64,000 nucleotides of DNA from Zingiber officinale (taxonomy: Eukaryota; Streptophyta; Magnoliopsida; Zingiberales; Zingiberaceae). Positions within the stretch are counted from its first letter, which is position 1. Each line of letters starts with the position of its first letter. The stretch spans positions 94,905,712-94,969,711 of the forward strand of contig NC_055991.1 of the NCBI RefSeq assembly GCF_018446385.1. Reading direction: 5' to 3'. Under the pieces are notes generated by a model that saw only the letters and a list, made by a program, of their open reading frames with translations, searched no databases and had not been told where the DNA came from. Positions 43,796-56,720 of the stretch are shown here, piece after piece. A program made the position numbers and the translations under genes.

Positions 43796-45301
43796 ATGGC
43801 ACGAAAAGGGTCGACTGCTATGCATCACCGTGGGCAAGGTCGACCACGAAAACAACCCACAGTATCGATGGGTCCCGAACCTACTGGCCAAGAGACGGAG
43901 TTTACAGGAAACCCGAATGAGGCTGATTCAGGTAGTAGTGATCGGAATCCTCCAACCTCTACTAGGGAGCCTGAGTTACGGACGCCGGGAGTACCACCTT
44001 CTATTCCTGCTCCAGACACTACTGGTTGGGTGATGGATAAAGCCCGAATACCCTTGTTGGCGAAGTCTGTGAAAGATCGGACTACTCTGTTCCATGGGGG
44101 TGCTGACCCTTGGGCGGCTCGTAGCTGGTTGAAGAACTTGGAGAGCACATTTTGGTACATGAAGTGTACAGATGAAGAGAAGGTGGAGTTGGCGGCATAT
44201 CATCTTCGGGATCAAGCCGTCACTTGGTGGGACATGCAGAAGACGATCTTTGGGGAACAACATATCACGTGGCAGATGTACCGGGAGGCATTTGAGAGAC
44301 AGTATTTTCCGGTTACATTTTGTCTAGCCCGTCGTCAGGAGTTCCTAAACCTCAAGCAAGGCGACCGTTCTGTGATGGAGTATAATGCAGAATTCAGTAG
44401 ATTGACCGAGTTTTATCCTCATCTGGTGGCTCAGGATTATGATCGGATGCAACAATTTACGCAGGGACTAGCGGCATACATACGACTCAAGATGTCCGGA
44501 TTTCCCGGTAGTTCTTATCGAGAGGTCTTAGATCGGGCGTTATTCATTGAGATGACTCAGCAACAGGTGAATCTGGAAAAAAGTAATAATAAACAAGTGA
44601 CACAGAAGAAAGAGAAAAGAGGTCAAAGCTCACAGGTTACTTCAGGAGGGTCCTCTCCACCTCAGAAGACAAGGCGAACCTCGGATGGGGGTTCTCGTTC
44701 CTCTCAACGAGACCAGAAGAACAACTTTGGAGGGATCATGTGTTTTCAGTGTGGCTCCAAAAGTCATACCAGGAGTGATTGCCCGTTGGATCATGCTATA
44801 TGCTTTTATTGTAAGCTTCCAGGGCATGAGAGTCGAAATTGCACTCTGAAGGCTCGATTAGAGACGACCAAAGATACCACTCAGGGAGGGCGACCCACCC
44901 AGCCACGATAGCAGAAAGGACCTCAGAGGACTCAGAACGCTTCATATCAGCCGCAACTGCCGGGACCCCAGGGAAAGGTATATCATATCCAGAGTCAGGA
45001 GTATCCAGTGATGCCAGCGACCACGCAGTACTCTATTGCGGCGTCCCCTTATCAGACATATCCGGTACAGCAAGACCCTGCACTTCCATCTCAGCCTTAT
45101 TCGGCATTCCAGCCGCAGACTCAGCCTCAGTACCCGCAGCAGCAGCAGGGTGACGCTCCTCCGATTCCACGTCAGCCTACCTTAAGGATGCCACCATCAA
45201 GTGCAGAGGTGGGACGGGGTTATGCCGTCACACGGGAGGAGGCACAGCGAGCTGAGGGATTGGACTTCCGAGGTACTGGTTCACTTTATACATTGATGTA
45301 G
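43796..45301 (+). CDS. Gag polyprotein of non-autonomous gypsy element
   Basis: ATG 43796, preceded by AACAGGA. 371 residues to TAG 44909-44911, after which the same frame runs on to 45301. The capsid-type gag domain lies at about residues 95-260 (WAARSWLKNLESTFW, RRQEFLNLKQGDRSVMEY). A basic Ser/Gln-rich linker is followed by two zinc knuckles, CFQCGSKSHTRSDC (about residue 319) and CFYCKLPGHESRNC (about residue 341). After the stop comes a Gln/Pro-rich stretch. Gag would form particles and bind RNA. The 371-residue frame is intact up to the knuckles, so it could make a functional gag for packaging in trans. Whether TAG 44909 is a lesion or the natural end is unclear. Confidence 0.88.
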
Positions 45302-45610
45302 ATCTAGTGATAGATACTGGTAGTTCTCGTTCGTTTGTGTCTTGGGTACCTTTGGATAAGATCGGGGGGTTACCTACATGTCAAACGCATGAGTTAACCG
45401 TATCTGTACCATTTAAAGGGGTATTTATTAGTAGTCAAGAAGTCAAAGAATGTTCTTTGGACTTAGTTGGTCAGACACTGGTGATGGATCTATAGGCGTG
45501 GGAAAAAGGTGGGGTTGACCTCATACTAAGCTTAGAGTGGATGGCTATAAAACATGTCATTTGTGGTCTAACGTGGTTAGGTAGTAAATTTGGGGACCAA
45601 ATTTTTATTA
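45275..45610 (+). pseudogene. Retropepsin-like aspartic protease fragment
   Basis: In the frame one base off from gag: LVIDTGSSRSFVS (active-site Asp at about 45310), then a pepsin-like fold with VDLILSLEWMAIK matching the DVILGMDWL block. In-frame TAG at 45493-45495. After about 45600 the frame meets the polypurine tract directly. RT, RNase H and integrase are absent, so the element ends right after protease. Confidence 0.8.
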
Positions 45611-45621
45611 GTGGGGGAGAA

Positions 45622-47431
45622 TGTAAAATACGGTGCCCAAATAATAATTAAATAATAAGGTTTAATGGACGAATAATTTTATTAGAATTTTTAGAAAATT
45701 TCAGGAACTTTCTAGGATTTAATTGGAGCTCGTATGATGTATTTAAAGGGGATGCACTAATGGGGCCGATAAAAGCCTGTTTGGAAATCCCGGGGTGGGA
45801 GTTGATTGAGAAATCGATCTAGGATTTGATTTTACAAATCCCTAAGTTATAAATATAATCTTCCCATGCCCTAACTCCCACACCCGCCGAACTCCTCATC
45901 CTCCTTTAGCCCTCTCCCGCTCGCGATCCCCTGCCCAAAACATCACCGACCCCTCTTCCCTCTTCGTTGAGCTTGCGACGCCATGCCCTAGCCAACTCGG
46001 CGCCGCTTCCTTCCTCCGTAGCTTCTTCCCTTCTCTCCCGAGCCACCGCCGAGCCTCTTCCTCTCCTCGCACGCAAACACCACAGCAGCCGGCAACCCTT
46101 CTCCTCTCTTGAGCCATCACCGCTGGTGATCTTTCCCCTAGTAGGTATGGAAGTTTGTCTCCCTTGGTAGCTAAGCGTAGGGTTTAGAGGATGGTCCGAA
46201 TTTTTGTGGCATTGCTTGATTTACTGCTCTAGAGAGATTTGAAGTTTCAAATAGATATTGCTTAATGAGGTTCTGGCTTTTCAAGAGGGTTCTTGTTTAT
46301 TCATTGAGTTTTTGTTTTCTTGTGTTGGTTGTATTCTATTTGAAAAGGGTTCGGGATGTATAGATGGGTGTTTCCTCATGTAGGTTTGTAAATGATTCAA
46401 ATGATGTCTTTATCTTAGATCCATGTTTTTCCTCCAATTACTACTCTAGATTTTTTGAGATGTTGAGTTGGTTTATGGTATTTGCATTTTCTCCTCGCAA
46501 TGGATTTGATTCATCAGGATAGACTTGAGGGTTTGTAATTGGATTTGGTTTTCTTTCAATGCCTTGGGAAGGATTTCTAATTACGAATCAGAATAAAAGG
46601 GTGTGCTTTAGGTTTATTGTTGCTCTTGCTTTTCCTCATGTTATCTATTATTTAGGGGATAAAAGTAGTAGGTCGTAATCTGATTCGAGGTTGTTTTTAC
46701 TTTCATGTTGATCTTGGATTTCTGGAACAGAATTGTTGGGTGGTAGTTGGATTACGATGTCACTCTTTCGTTTCTTCAAAATAGCCTTGGTTTCTAGAAT
46801 GGTTTTCAATGAAGTTCCTCTCCTTCATGATGCTTTTCGGGTCTTCTTGGCAGATTTAGTATTCTTTGGGTTCCTTGGGAAGATTTTCATTGGTGGTGTT
46901 CTAAAGTTGATTTGTGTCCAGGTTTGGTTATGATTTCGGTTTGTTTCCTTTCCGGATGGGATAGATTTAGATAGTGTGGATTTTAATTAAGGATTTATTC
47001 ATTGTATCTGAGTGAATCGAGGTTCATAGTTGAATTAGGGTTTTTCCCTAATTAAGTTAGGTTTCGGTTTAGCTAGTGTCGTTTATGAAATTAGCTAAAT
47101 TGTACATCTCGTGATTTGTAGGACGTTGATTGAAGACGGTTGACACGATCTACATATAAAGGCGGATACTTCTTTCTTTGTTTTCTTTTAGTAATTTGAC
47201 CTTAGTGCATGAATTATTTTGGATAAGGACTGTTTACCTTGACTCCACCCTTACTTTCCTGCGCTTGATACTCCCACGCAATCTTTGAGAAATTCGTTTC
47301 ATATCTATACAGTCTCTTGTTGTTGTCCATGATCAGTAGCAGATACTAGATACCATGTTTGTATGCTTTGATTGTTGCTTATTTATGTACTATATTGAGC
47401 ATGTTGGCTTCATGTAGCATACCTGTTTCTG

Positions 47432-47482
<51 letters not shown>

Positions 47483-48634
47483 ACTGTTGCATTGTTCGCA
47501 TCATATCATTGCATGCATGCCGCACCCTCTACCACTCGTGAGAGTGGTAGCTGGAGTTGATGTCGCTTGTCCTGTCGTGCCGCACTCGGCCACTTGTGTG
47601 AGTGGTAGCTGGAGTACGAGCAGCAGGGACCCCATCGCAGATGTAGCTAGTTAGCTACTATGCAACTGTCCCCTCGGCCACTTGTGTGAGTGGTAGCTAG
47701 AGTGGTGTACAGTCTGTCACTGACCCGGTCTCTCGACCATACAGGGGTCATGGTGCAGAGAGGTGGGTGGGAGTGACCATCCGTGCATACGCTGTTATTA
47801 TGATATTTGTTTTGGCTGCTGCTATCTATATATGCTGTTGTTGCTTACTTACTGCTGTTGTTCACATATGCTGATGCGCTTACTTGTGTTGAGATATATT
47901 CTCATTATGGATGTTTAGCCATTGGAAAGTTGTGTATGCCTTGCTTATTACCTCTGTATTTATGAGCAGTACTGTAGCAGATTAGTACTAGTTCTGACCT
48001 AATATATCTAGCCTAGGATATGGTTTCAGGTATGAGCATTTATTTTGATTCTATTGTAGTATCTGCTATTCTTTTTATGAGACTGTATTCCTTTTAACAT
48101 TCGTTATTGGATTATTTTGTTCATGCACTATCTTTTCCGTACCCGCTGAGTTCCAATACTCACCACCCCGTAAAAATGGTTTTCTTTCGCCAGGTATCAG
48201 TAGATGATTCATGGATGCTTGGAGAGATGCCGACTGCCAGTCCTGGGTCCCGCGTCATATTCGAAAATTGATTTTTGGTTCTGTTTCACTTTACTTGCAT
48301 TTCGTGTTCGTTGGATTTGGTGTTGTGAGAACTATGTTTTGATACTTCTTGTGTGGACTTGGTATTTGTGATGTTTTGATAATTTTGCAAATTGTGGGTT
48401 TTCTCTTTGTTCTCTTTCCGCTGTGCTTATTTTATTTTTTTTCCAGCCGAGTAGGCTGAGTATATTAACTGCGTGGTTGTGTTGTTTCCATCTTCTATGG
48501 TATATATATTCCAGTTGAGTGTGACTGATGTATATTTTGTATGTAGTAATGTTTCATATTGTCCGCCGTACAGGGGAGGTCCTGCCGAAATTTCTTCGGA
48601 CAGAGCCCCCCCCCCCCCCCCCCGCGGCGTGACA
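45622..48634 (+). mobile_element. 3' LTR of the gag-protease element
   Basis: Same as 40387-43386 with few substitutions. The TA tract is longer (47436-47478), and a poly-C run (48607-48623) replaces CCCCCCTCCCGGGG near the end. Confidence 0.9.
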
Positions 48635-49038
48635 TATGGGCCTACCGGAGCCCCATCTGACATCTTGCACTGAAATAGTGCCCTTGAGATCTCAAATCTC
48701 TCATGCCTCGCTTGTCCTTGATATAGTTGACGAAGATGTTCAACCATATCGTAAGCGCCCATCAACTCGTGTTACTTCTGAAGCTCAGAGTTCATGGTCG
48801 CGAGCATTAGATAGGACACATCTAATGCGTCATCTTGATGCTTCTTGTAAGCTTCTTTGTTTGCTCGTGGGGCATTGGCAGGAGGAGCCTCCAGAATGGG
48901 CTGCTCCAGAACGTACAGTTTACGTTCCTAGGTGAGAACTATTCTCAAGTTCCTGTACCAGTCCAGGAAATTTGCTCCATTGAGCTTGTCCTTCTCAAGG
49001 ACAGAACGTAGGGAGAAGGAGTTTGTATTCGACGTCAT
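48635..49038 (-). pseudogene. Copia gag N-terminal half
   Basis: ATG at 49038 on the minus strand. The product has the copia gag pattern (FSLRSVLEKDKLNGANFLDWYRNLRIVL, kept in parts, then ERKLYVLEQP and EAYKKHQDDALDVSYLMLATM). Two in-frame stops. It breaks at 48635, where the gypsy element is inserted, and continues at 40386 with LKMIGYIENL after the 16-bp duplication. Confidence 0.85.
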
Positions 49039-50536
49039 GGTTATCTACAACAGAAAATGTAGAAATAAATATCATATTCTTTTAAATCATTTAATTAGGC
49101 CTTTAACTAAATGATGCTCCCACTGAATTCTATAATTCATGTGGGACAAGATCCACATCATACTACGCCTTGAGTTAGCTTTGGCTAAATCACCCAAGAC
49201 TTAGTATGATCGATAGGTAACAATTTACCAATTACATCTCTATGCAACTCTTTTTTATAGGATCATTATCCGCAGTTATATTAAAACTTGAGTTAGCTTT
49301 GGCTAATACGCCCAAGAATTAATATAAATGTGATTTATATCCTATCTTTCCAACCGTTGGAAGAATGCCTATAGTTATACTCGATCCAACCGAGTTAACT
49401 AGGAATACTCAATCTAATTGAGTTTGTACTCGCCCATGCGTTGATAAGCGGGACCAAGATTGTCCCTCCGTACCCTACCAAGATAATATGTGTTGCTCTG
49501 ATTTGGCAGATTCAACAACACATGTGATCGAGGTAGTGATAGGTATCACGGCACGGTAGGCATTAGAGTTGACGCGATTTAGATCTAATCTAATCGTCGA
49601 TGTGTATCAAATACGCGATAGATCTAATCTAATCGAGGGGTGCATCATGTGCACGACTTAGATCTAATCTAATCGTTAGGCACTAATTAATTACTTAATC
49701 ATTCATCACATATACACAAGCAATTAATTAAATTTATTTGTGATTAGTCATGTCCCTACTACGATCTTCTCAAGCCAATGAGAAGATCGGATGGTCAACC
49801 TAGGGTCAACAGCTTCTCAAGCTCCTCCCTTTGACCACCTTGTGTTGCTCGCGCCCTCCTCATAACTCCGTCTCGAGTGGACCTTCCACGGCTCCAATTT
49901 TGTACATTACAATTTTGAAACTCGAGTTACATTTGAGTCTAAACTAATTTACAACGAGAATAAATAGAGAAAGGCACGACGCGCAGGTCGCTTATCAAAA
50001 ATACAGCACACACAATCAAATGACGGCGTGCAGGCCGTAATATGAATTACAACACAAATATACCAATCCAATTAGGTCTTTTTGGGCCATGACTATCACA
50101 AATTATACATAATTCTAAATTATGTATTTTATATAATTTTATGCAATTTTAATACCAATTTTTACAATTTTTACGAGTAAAAATTCCCGGCGGTCCCGTT
50201 TAGCGATTTTCGGGCGCAATCACGGAACGAATCCCCTTGCAGGGCCAGAGGCAGCGACCCTACCCGTGATCTAACCATCATGAGGGTTCCTTAGCGATCC
50301 TACAGCACCTTAGCCCACTGTCCCAAAAAGTTTTTGGCCGAAACCTTGTCGTTTCGAAAAAATCTTCTCGGTAGTCGAAGCCTACAAGTGTCGTAACACT
50401 TATGCTTCGCTTCTACGAGAAAAATATCCATAAAAACTCTAAAAATCAGAAATTTACATAATGTAACAGTACTAAATTTTTGTCATAAAAATAAAAACTA
50501 AACTCGTACAAGCTTTGCACGTGGCTCTGATACCAC
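49039..50536 (-). other. Copia leader between primer-binding site and gag
   Basis: About 1.5 kb without a gene. The primer-binding site GTGGTATCAGAGCC (minus) is at 50523-50536. AGATCTAATCTAATCG repeats three times at 49581, 49620 and 49660 (39-40 bp period). Confidence 0.75.
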
Positions 50537-52368
50537 TGTTGGGTTTTTCGGATCGCAAAAACCGCTTTTTCGCGTGGCGGAAACACCGAAAGCCCCAGCC
50601 ACCGGATCCGTGCGAAGTAAAAAACCTTCGAAAAACTTATGAGTACGAGTTTTATGCTAGTTCTAAACTAGGAGAAGGAATTACCCTTGATGCGTGCCCT
50701 TTACGAATCCCGCTCGTCCAAGGAAGTGCCGAATCTCAAGTTGTCAAGGTAGACAACTCTCTATGCGTATCCACACGAACACAAGAAGGAGATAACCAAA
50801 CTATAGGTATGCTAGCACCTTAGTAGGTCTCGGAAAGATGAGGAGAGGGAGAGCAAGAAGAGAACTCAAGGAGGAAGAAGAAGTGAATAGCCTTGAATGA
50901 GAAAAATGAATTCCCTTCATTTTTGTGTGTGGCCGGCCACAATTTAACTCCATTACAATTAATGTGGCCGGCCACATTAAATGGAATGGAGGTTTGTAAC
51001 CTCTATGATGTGGTACACACTTAAGTAACCATAATGATGTGGAGCATCATCATTGGTCCACATCTTGCCAACTCACTAATGATGTGGCATAAAGTCAAGT
51101 CAAACTTGACTCTTCCTCTTCCTTTCAAGTCAAGTCAAACTTGACTTAATCTCTCTCATAGTTGATCTAATCCAACCATTTAATTCAAGGCAATTTAATA
51201 TAATGAATCTAATTCATTTAATTAAATTGATTCAATGAGTCATAATCTAAATTAGACTCATTGAACACATGAATCAATTTGAGTCCAACTCAATTAGCCC
51301 AATTAGGATTACTCTTAATCCAATTTGATTCATCAAATGAATCTAATCCTCTTGGTTCATCATATGAACCTAATCTCCATCTAATTGTCCTTAGTGTGTG
51401 ACCCTATAGGTTCTTATAACGTTGGCAATGCCCCTAAACTCATTTAGGAGCATAAGTAGTGAGCGGTATCTAGCAACACATCATTACTACCCAAGATACA
51501 AGAATGTCGAGATCCATCATCACCTTTGTGACTACTAATTGTGACTCCTCACAATATATGACAAGTGTCATTCTATCCTAGACATCTAGATTGATCAATA
51601 TGAGGCATAGACTGTGTCATCCTCTGATCAAACTAAATCTTGAACTCCAAGTAGACTCACTAAATCAAATGAGCTCAATATCTCATATTGACTCATTTGG
51701 GCATGGCCATGCACTTCGTGGTCTCACTCTATCAAGAATATCGATGTTTCTCCTGTCATATAGGAGGGATAGATCCCATCTACATCACTCACATCCCTCT
51801 ACATAATTTGTTACATACCCAGTAATCGCCTTTATAGTCCACCCAGTTACGGGTGGCGTTTGACGAAACCAAAGTATATAACTCCTTTTGTAGGGAATCA
51901 TGGTGACTTCAGGTCTAAGGACTAGTAGTCATACTAATAGCCACATGAGAAAGTATATGACACTCATATAATGATCCATGATACTTTCTCATGGCGAGTC
52001 ATTCAGTATACATTCTCCAATGCATACCCATGTGTCAACTTGTTATCTCTATATCCATGACTTGTGAGATCAAGTTATCGAGTTAACCTACATGCTAGTC
52101 TTATTGCATTAACATTGTCCCTGAATGTTAATACTCGACTAGGAATGATTAAGAGTAGTGTTCCCTATATCATCTCACTATCGGTTCAACTAACTGATTG
52201 ATATAGGTGAGAACCTTCTACTCAATGACGCTATTATACTTAGTTTATTTGGCACCAATACAAGTAAGTATAATAACCAAAAACAAATGCCTTTATTTAT
52301 ATAAGAATATGATACAACAAGTCCATAATACAATCATCAAATGATTGACTCTAGGGCTCTAACTAACA
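50537..52368 (-). mobile_element. Copia 5' LTR
   Basis: 1832 bp, minus-strand start TGTTAGTTAG at 52368 and end ACCCAACA at 50537, directly followed by the primer-binding site. Confidence 0.92.
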
Positions 52369-53562
52369 GAAAGATCATCTAGAAAAGCATGGCTAACACC
52401 ATGAGAAGGTGCCCCCTTATTTCTCTCCTGAACTCTTGCCGCTAAGGGTGGACCCTTATCCTAGGATCCCCAGTACTTGCTTTAGATTTTGCCTCAAGAG
52501 GGCATCTCCTCATCGAGTGTGGTGCCAAAAAAGGCTCCCAGAGCCAGGTCAATGTCTTCTTTCTCTTCTTTTCTTCTGACCCAATCATTATCTATTGGGT
52601 CTTTTATGGGCATTCTTGTGGGGTCTTAGACTCAGGAGTTGACTTCCAACTCCCACTTGGAAATGATAATTGAGATTTGGTGACTTTCTTCTTCCTCAGG
52701 GATGAATTTCAAACTAAGTATTCGACTATGATACCTCTGTCAACTCAATTATATGGCATGGCATTTCTGTCAACATCTAATCTAGTACAGGAAGAACTAT
52801 AGTCTTGATTGTAGATCTAAAGGCCCAAGTGGTTACAAGATCACTTACCAGAGAAGGACAAGAGGTTGGTAACCCTGAAGATCTTTTAGCCCCATCCTTA
52901 GGGTGACTCAACTCACTAGTGGAGGTTAGCTCCCAGCTCAATTTACTATTTATGGATGTTCTATACATGATTTTTTCTGTAAGGGTAATGAAAAGTTAGT
53001 CAGTATAAAAGAAAAACTTTCTAAGTGGAGCATCTCACCCAAGGTGTCATCTAGAGGCACGACGTTTGGGCTTAGCTTCGCCCAATGAAGTAATGCCTCA
53101 TCCTCATCCAACAGGATAACATTGAACTCTAAATCCCACATGATGCAAAGTGTCTCCACATACATAAGCTCTGACTTATATTCTCTAACTAAGGCTACTA
53201 CGGTATATAATCCAGCTAGGGTATGGGCCAAGTGTACAACTAAGGTGATTTGATGATGAAGAAGCCTCCTTTCTACCCTTTATGTGAAAAAGGACATTCA
53301 TCCAAACATTTACACTTCGTTCTAGTAGTGAAGCAGAAGATTCCAGGTTCGATGTGTCAAAGATAAAAAGGGTAATGAAAGATGGCAGGGTCGAAGGAAA
53401 TATGTTATGCCTTAAAGACGATAGCTGGGCTACAGATCAAGCGGTAGGACTTAGGGACTAGTTGAGTAAGAGATAACTAGCAATGATGGGCAAATTCTTG
53501 AAGAACATAAGGGATTGAAAACCAAAGGCCATTGGGGACATGGAAAAAGGTGATGAATCCTA
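52369..53562 (-). pseudogene. Decayed minus-strand coding remnant, part 2
   Basis: Two short minus-strand frames (53231-52950 and 52968-52777) look coding in composition, but I do not recognise the family. They are separated by stops and end at the copia junction. With 33961-34975 they may form one interrupted gene read from about 53240 to 34000. Unproven. Confidence 0.3.
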
Positions 53563-55255
53563 GCGGAGGGTCGTATTAGTATTAACCCTAGTATTAATTA
53601 TGAGATGATCGACAAAGATACTTTTTGTATCATATTTCACTTATTAATAAAAGGTAAAGTTGATTATTATATTTACTTTAATTCAATGTAGAATGAACAA
53701 GTATAATAATGTCTTAGAGTAGAAGGTTCTAGTCTACAACATATCAATTGGTTGAATTGATAGTGAAATATTTTGGATATATAGAATACTACTCTTAACC
53801 ATTCCTAGTCAAGTATTAATATACAAGGATAATATTAATACGTTGAGACTAGTATGTAGGTCAACAAATGACTTAATCTTATAAGTCATGGATATGCGAT
53901 ATCAAGTTGACACATGAGTATATATTAGAGAATATGTACTGAATTGACCTATCATAAGATGTTTCATAGATCATTATATGAGTATCATAAACATTCTCAT
54001 AGTTGTTATTAGTGTGAATAATCCTTAGACCTGAAGTCACTACGGTTCCCTACATAAGGAGTTGTGTACTTTGGTATCGATAAATATCACCTGTAACAAT
54101 GTGGACTATAAAGTCGATCACTAGGTATGCAAAGTTATGTAGAGAGATGTGAGTGATGTAGATGAGATCTATCCCTTCTATATGATGAAAGTGATATCTA
54201 TGGGCCCCCTTGATTAGTAGGACACAAGAATGCATGACCATGCTCAAATGAGTCAATATATGATATTGAGCTTATTTGATTGAGTGTGTCTACTTAGAGA
54301 TCAAGAAATACAAAATTGATAAGAGGATAAGATAGTCTATACCTTATTAATCAATCTAGATATCAATGATAGAAACATTAAGTCATACATGATAATGGAC
54401 ACGGAAAGGTTAAGTCGGATCTCAACATTTTTGCCACTTGGGTAGCAATGATGCCTTGGTAGATGTCACTCATAGTTTATGTATCTAAAATAGTTTTAGA
54501 GGCATTGCCAACGTTACGAGAACCTATTGGATTACACACAAAGAACAAGTTAATTTGGAGATAGGTTCATATGATGGATCATTAGATTAAGTCTAATTTA
54601 AATTGGACTCATTAATTTAGACTCACTATTTGATTGAGTCCAATTCGAATTAGACTCATTGAGTTAATTTGGATTGATGATTAATGAGTTAGACTCATTG
54701 AGTGATTTTATGAATTTAAATTCATGTAAGAAGAGGAGTGTTCAATTTAGAATTAATTATGCATTGGATGAAGAGTGGTCAATTTTGAATTGCTTATGTA
54801 TTGAATGCATTGAATGAAGATAAATATTAATGTCAATTAAGGCAATTGACATTAAGGCAATTTCATGAATGAGTTTAAAAGGGGGTTTGATTCATTTTCA
54901 TGAAAAGTTTTTTGTGTTCTTGCTCCTTTTCTTCCTTCTTCCACTCTTGGCTGAAACTTCCAAAGAGGTTGGTAGCACAACCTTTGGTTGTTTTTCTTCT
55001 CCACTTCGTGAGTTCATGAGATGGACGAAAGACTTGTTCATGTGAATACCAAAAGAGGCGCGAACACTTGATCATGCTGAGATCCAAGCTATTAGGAGTT
55101 CGTGTTTATGCAGCAAATGTAACTCCCTTTAACAAATACTTAGTATATGGTTTTCCTTTGCATAGATCTTCTGGAAAGAAACTAATTTTTCTGCTGCGTT
55201 TTTTTGTATATTTAGCGCTATAGTTCCTTATAGGTCATGTAGTTAGTGCTCTAAC
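53563..55255 (+). mobile_element. Decayed solo LTR of a copia family related to 34976-52368, inverted
   Basis: Reads as the diverged reverse complement of the copia LTR. Matching phrases in order include TGTATCATAT(T)(T)C (53624), TACTCTTAACCATTCCTAGTCAAGTATTAAT (53791; compare the reverse complement of 52130), TCATGGATAT, GACCTGAAGTCAC and CTACATAAGGAGTT (54051). It ends near GCTCTAACA (55254). The target duplication could not be confirmed. It is much older than the intact copia. Confidence 0.65.
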
Positions 55256-55455
55256 ATCAAAATCCTAATCTCATGGTCAAGAGGGATTTCATAGGTTTTT
55301 CGAAGCTATGAAGCTAAATCCCTGGGAAGTGTTGTTCGTTAGGACCAATACCACTTGTCATAGAGATCATCGACAGTCATGGATTTGAAAGACAAGGAGG
55401 AGGAAGGCAGAATGGATCAATGAAGGAAAAAAGCAAAAGAAGGTTTAGTAAACTT

Positions 55456-56720
55456 TGTTGGATCGAGACACGCTAAAGGGGGGGGGGGTGAATAGCGCTC
55501 GTGGCTATTTCGTTCGATTCGTAAAACTATCGGAGTTAAAACACGCAGCGGAATAAACAAACAAACATAGAGACATAGGGGAATTCACTTCGTTCGGAGC
55601 CTAGATCGACTCCTACTCGAAGGCCCGCAATCCTTGATCGCTTTCCATGGGCAACAACTATAAGCTTGAATAGAATTACAAGTGAAGTACAATAATCAAT
55701 AAGAAATAATTAAATTATACCGACGACAATATGAATAACTGAAGATTCGGAGCTCCGGGTCGTCGGGGGGTCGTCGCAGCACTTCGGGATCGTGTCGTTA
55801 GCAGCTAGTCGCAGAAGGATTACTTGGAGTGAGTTGTCTTGAGCTGCTGGTCGAAACCCTCATTTATACTGTGTTTAAGGCACCTTCAAACCCTCTCAAG
55901 GCGCCTCCAGCCCGCCGAGTCGCACGCGTGGATCAGCACAGACCTGGTCGAACTCTATCTGGTTCAAGGCGCCTTCAGCCTCTCCAAGGCACCTTCAACC
56001 TTCGGTCCAAGGCGCCTTGAGATTCATTTAAGGCGCCTCCAGTCTGCTGCGCTGGCTTTTCCTGGCTCGCACCCGAGGCGCCTCCAAGCTCCATGGAGGC
56101 GCCTCGGACACTGTTCATCCGAGGCTATTCTTTGCACTTTGGTCCCTGTAAGATACATTAATACCAAATATACCCTGCAGCACAAAGTTAGCACGTAAAA
56201 CATAATAGATATGATAATGACAGTCTTCGGCTTGTCCGGGTCTAACTTCGGGTTTCCAACCGGAAACCCTAGGTCAACCCGACGCCTACTGTTCCCTCTA
56301 CGGGGAACGTGTCCTCACCTACTCCACTCAGGAGATTTACCTGATGCCAGTGCGATCCTCCAGATCGACTGGACTTTTGCTGGGTGCTCGATGCTTGATG
56401 CTTCCGGACTTTCTGCTGGACTTCCGCTTCCCGGCTGGTCCAGTCTTTCACCTGGTTCGCGACACCAGGACTTTCCACCTAGGGTTGTCCCCCCTTAGGA
56501 CTTTTGCTTGAAGCACTCGACCCACCAAGACTTTCCGCATAGGGTTACCAGCCCCTATGACCTAGGGTTACCACCCCCTAGAGTTTTCACTTGCCTAACC
56601 ACAGTTAGGACTTTCCTAAAATACTTAGTCAAGCACGTTAGATCACAACACACGTTAACTTTGAATCCTTTTCCATTATCAAAACTCAGGTTCGATCGTC
56701 GGATACTTCCCGCACCAACA
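55456..56720 (-). mobile_element. 3' LTR, SIRE-like copia type, 1265 bp
   Basis: Minus strand TGTTGGTGCGGG (56720) to GATCCAACA (55456), with polypurine tract AAAAAGGGGGAGAT just upstream (56721-56735 on plus). TATA on minus near 55870 (AGTATAAATGAGG). U3 contains eight AGG(C/T)GCCT palindromes upstream of the TATA box. A G-run lies at 55482-55492. The internal region extends right. The 5' LTR is not found before element B begins. Confidence 0.8.
55877..56110 (-). repeat. Eight AGGCGCCT/AGGTGCCT palindromes in U3
   Basis: Copies at about 55878, 55900, 55968, 55986, 56008, 56030, 56079 and 56096, all upstream of the LTR TATA box on the minus strand. The core GGCGCC is self-complementary. The same motif is clustered at 59578-59820. 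Confidence 0.75.

Larger units (their letters stand above)
40387..48634 (+). mobile_element. Non-autonomous gypsy element with gag and protease only (TR-GAG-like)
   Basis: LTRs 40387-43386 (3000 bp) and 45622-48634 (3013 bp), both TGTAAAATACGG...TGACA, are nearly identical. Length differences come from a TA tract and a poly-C run. The primer-binding site TGGTATCAGAGC is 7 bp after LTR 1, and the polypurine tract AGTGGGGGAGAA precedes LTR 2. The internal part is only 2.2 kb and holds gag and a protease but no RT, RNase H or integrase. It sits in copia gag. The insertion site is duplicated by 16 bp (TATGGGCCTACCGGAG, 40371-40386 and 48635-48650) instead of the usual 5. Confidence 0.9.
34976..52368 (-). 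mobile_element. Ty1/copia retrotransposon with nested gypsy element
   Basis: Two LTRs of identical length (1832 bp; 34976-36807 and 50537-52368), TGTTGGG...TAACTAACA. The flanks GGAAG (left) and GAAAG (right) are a 5-bp duplication with one change. The primer-binding site lies at 50523-50536 and the polypurine tract at 36808-36822, both on minus. Domain order gag-PR-INT-RT-RNH proves copia. A Tork-like lineage is suggested by the gag style but not proven. An 8.2-kb element (40387-48634) splits gag. The LTRs differ by a few percent by eye. Confidence 0.92.

Noticed and set aside
48607..48623. Poly-C run as a special structure
   Set aside because: Homopolymer expansion of CCCCCCTCCC in the other LTR. 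Could also be a sequencing artefact.
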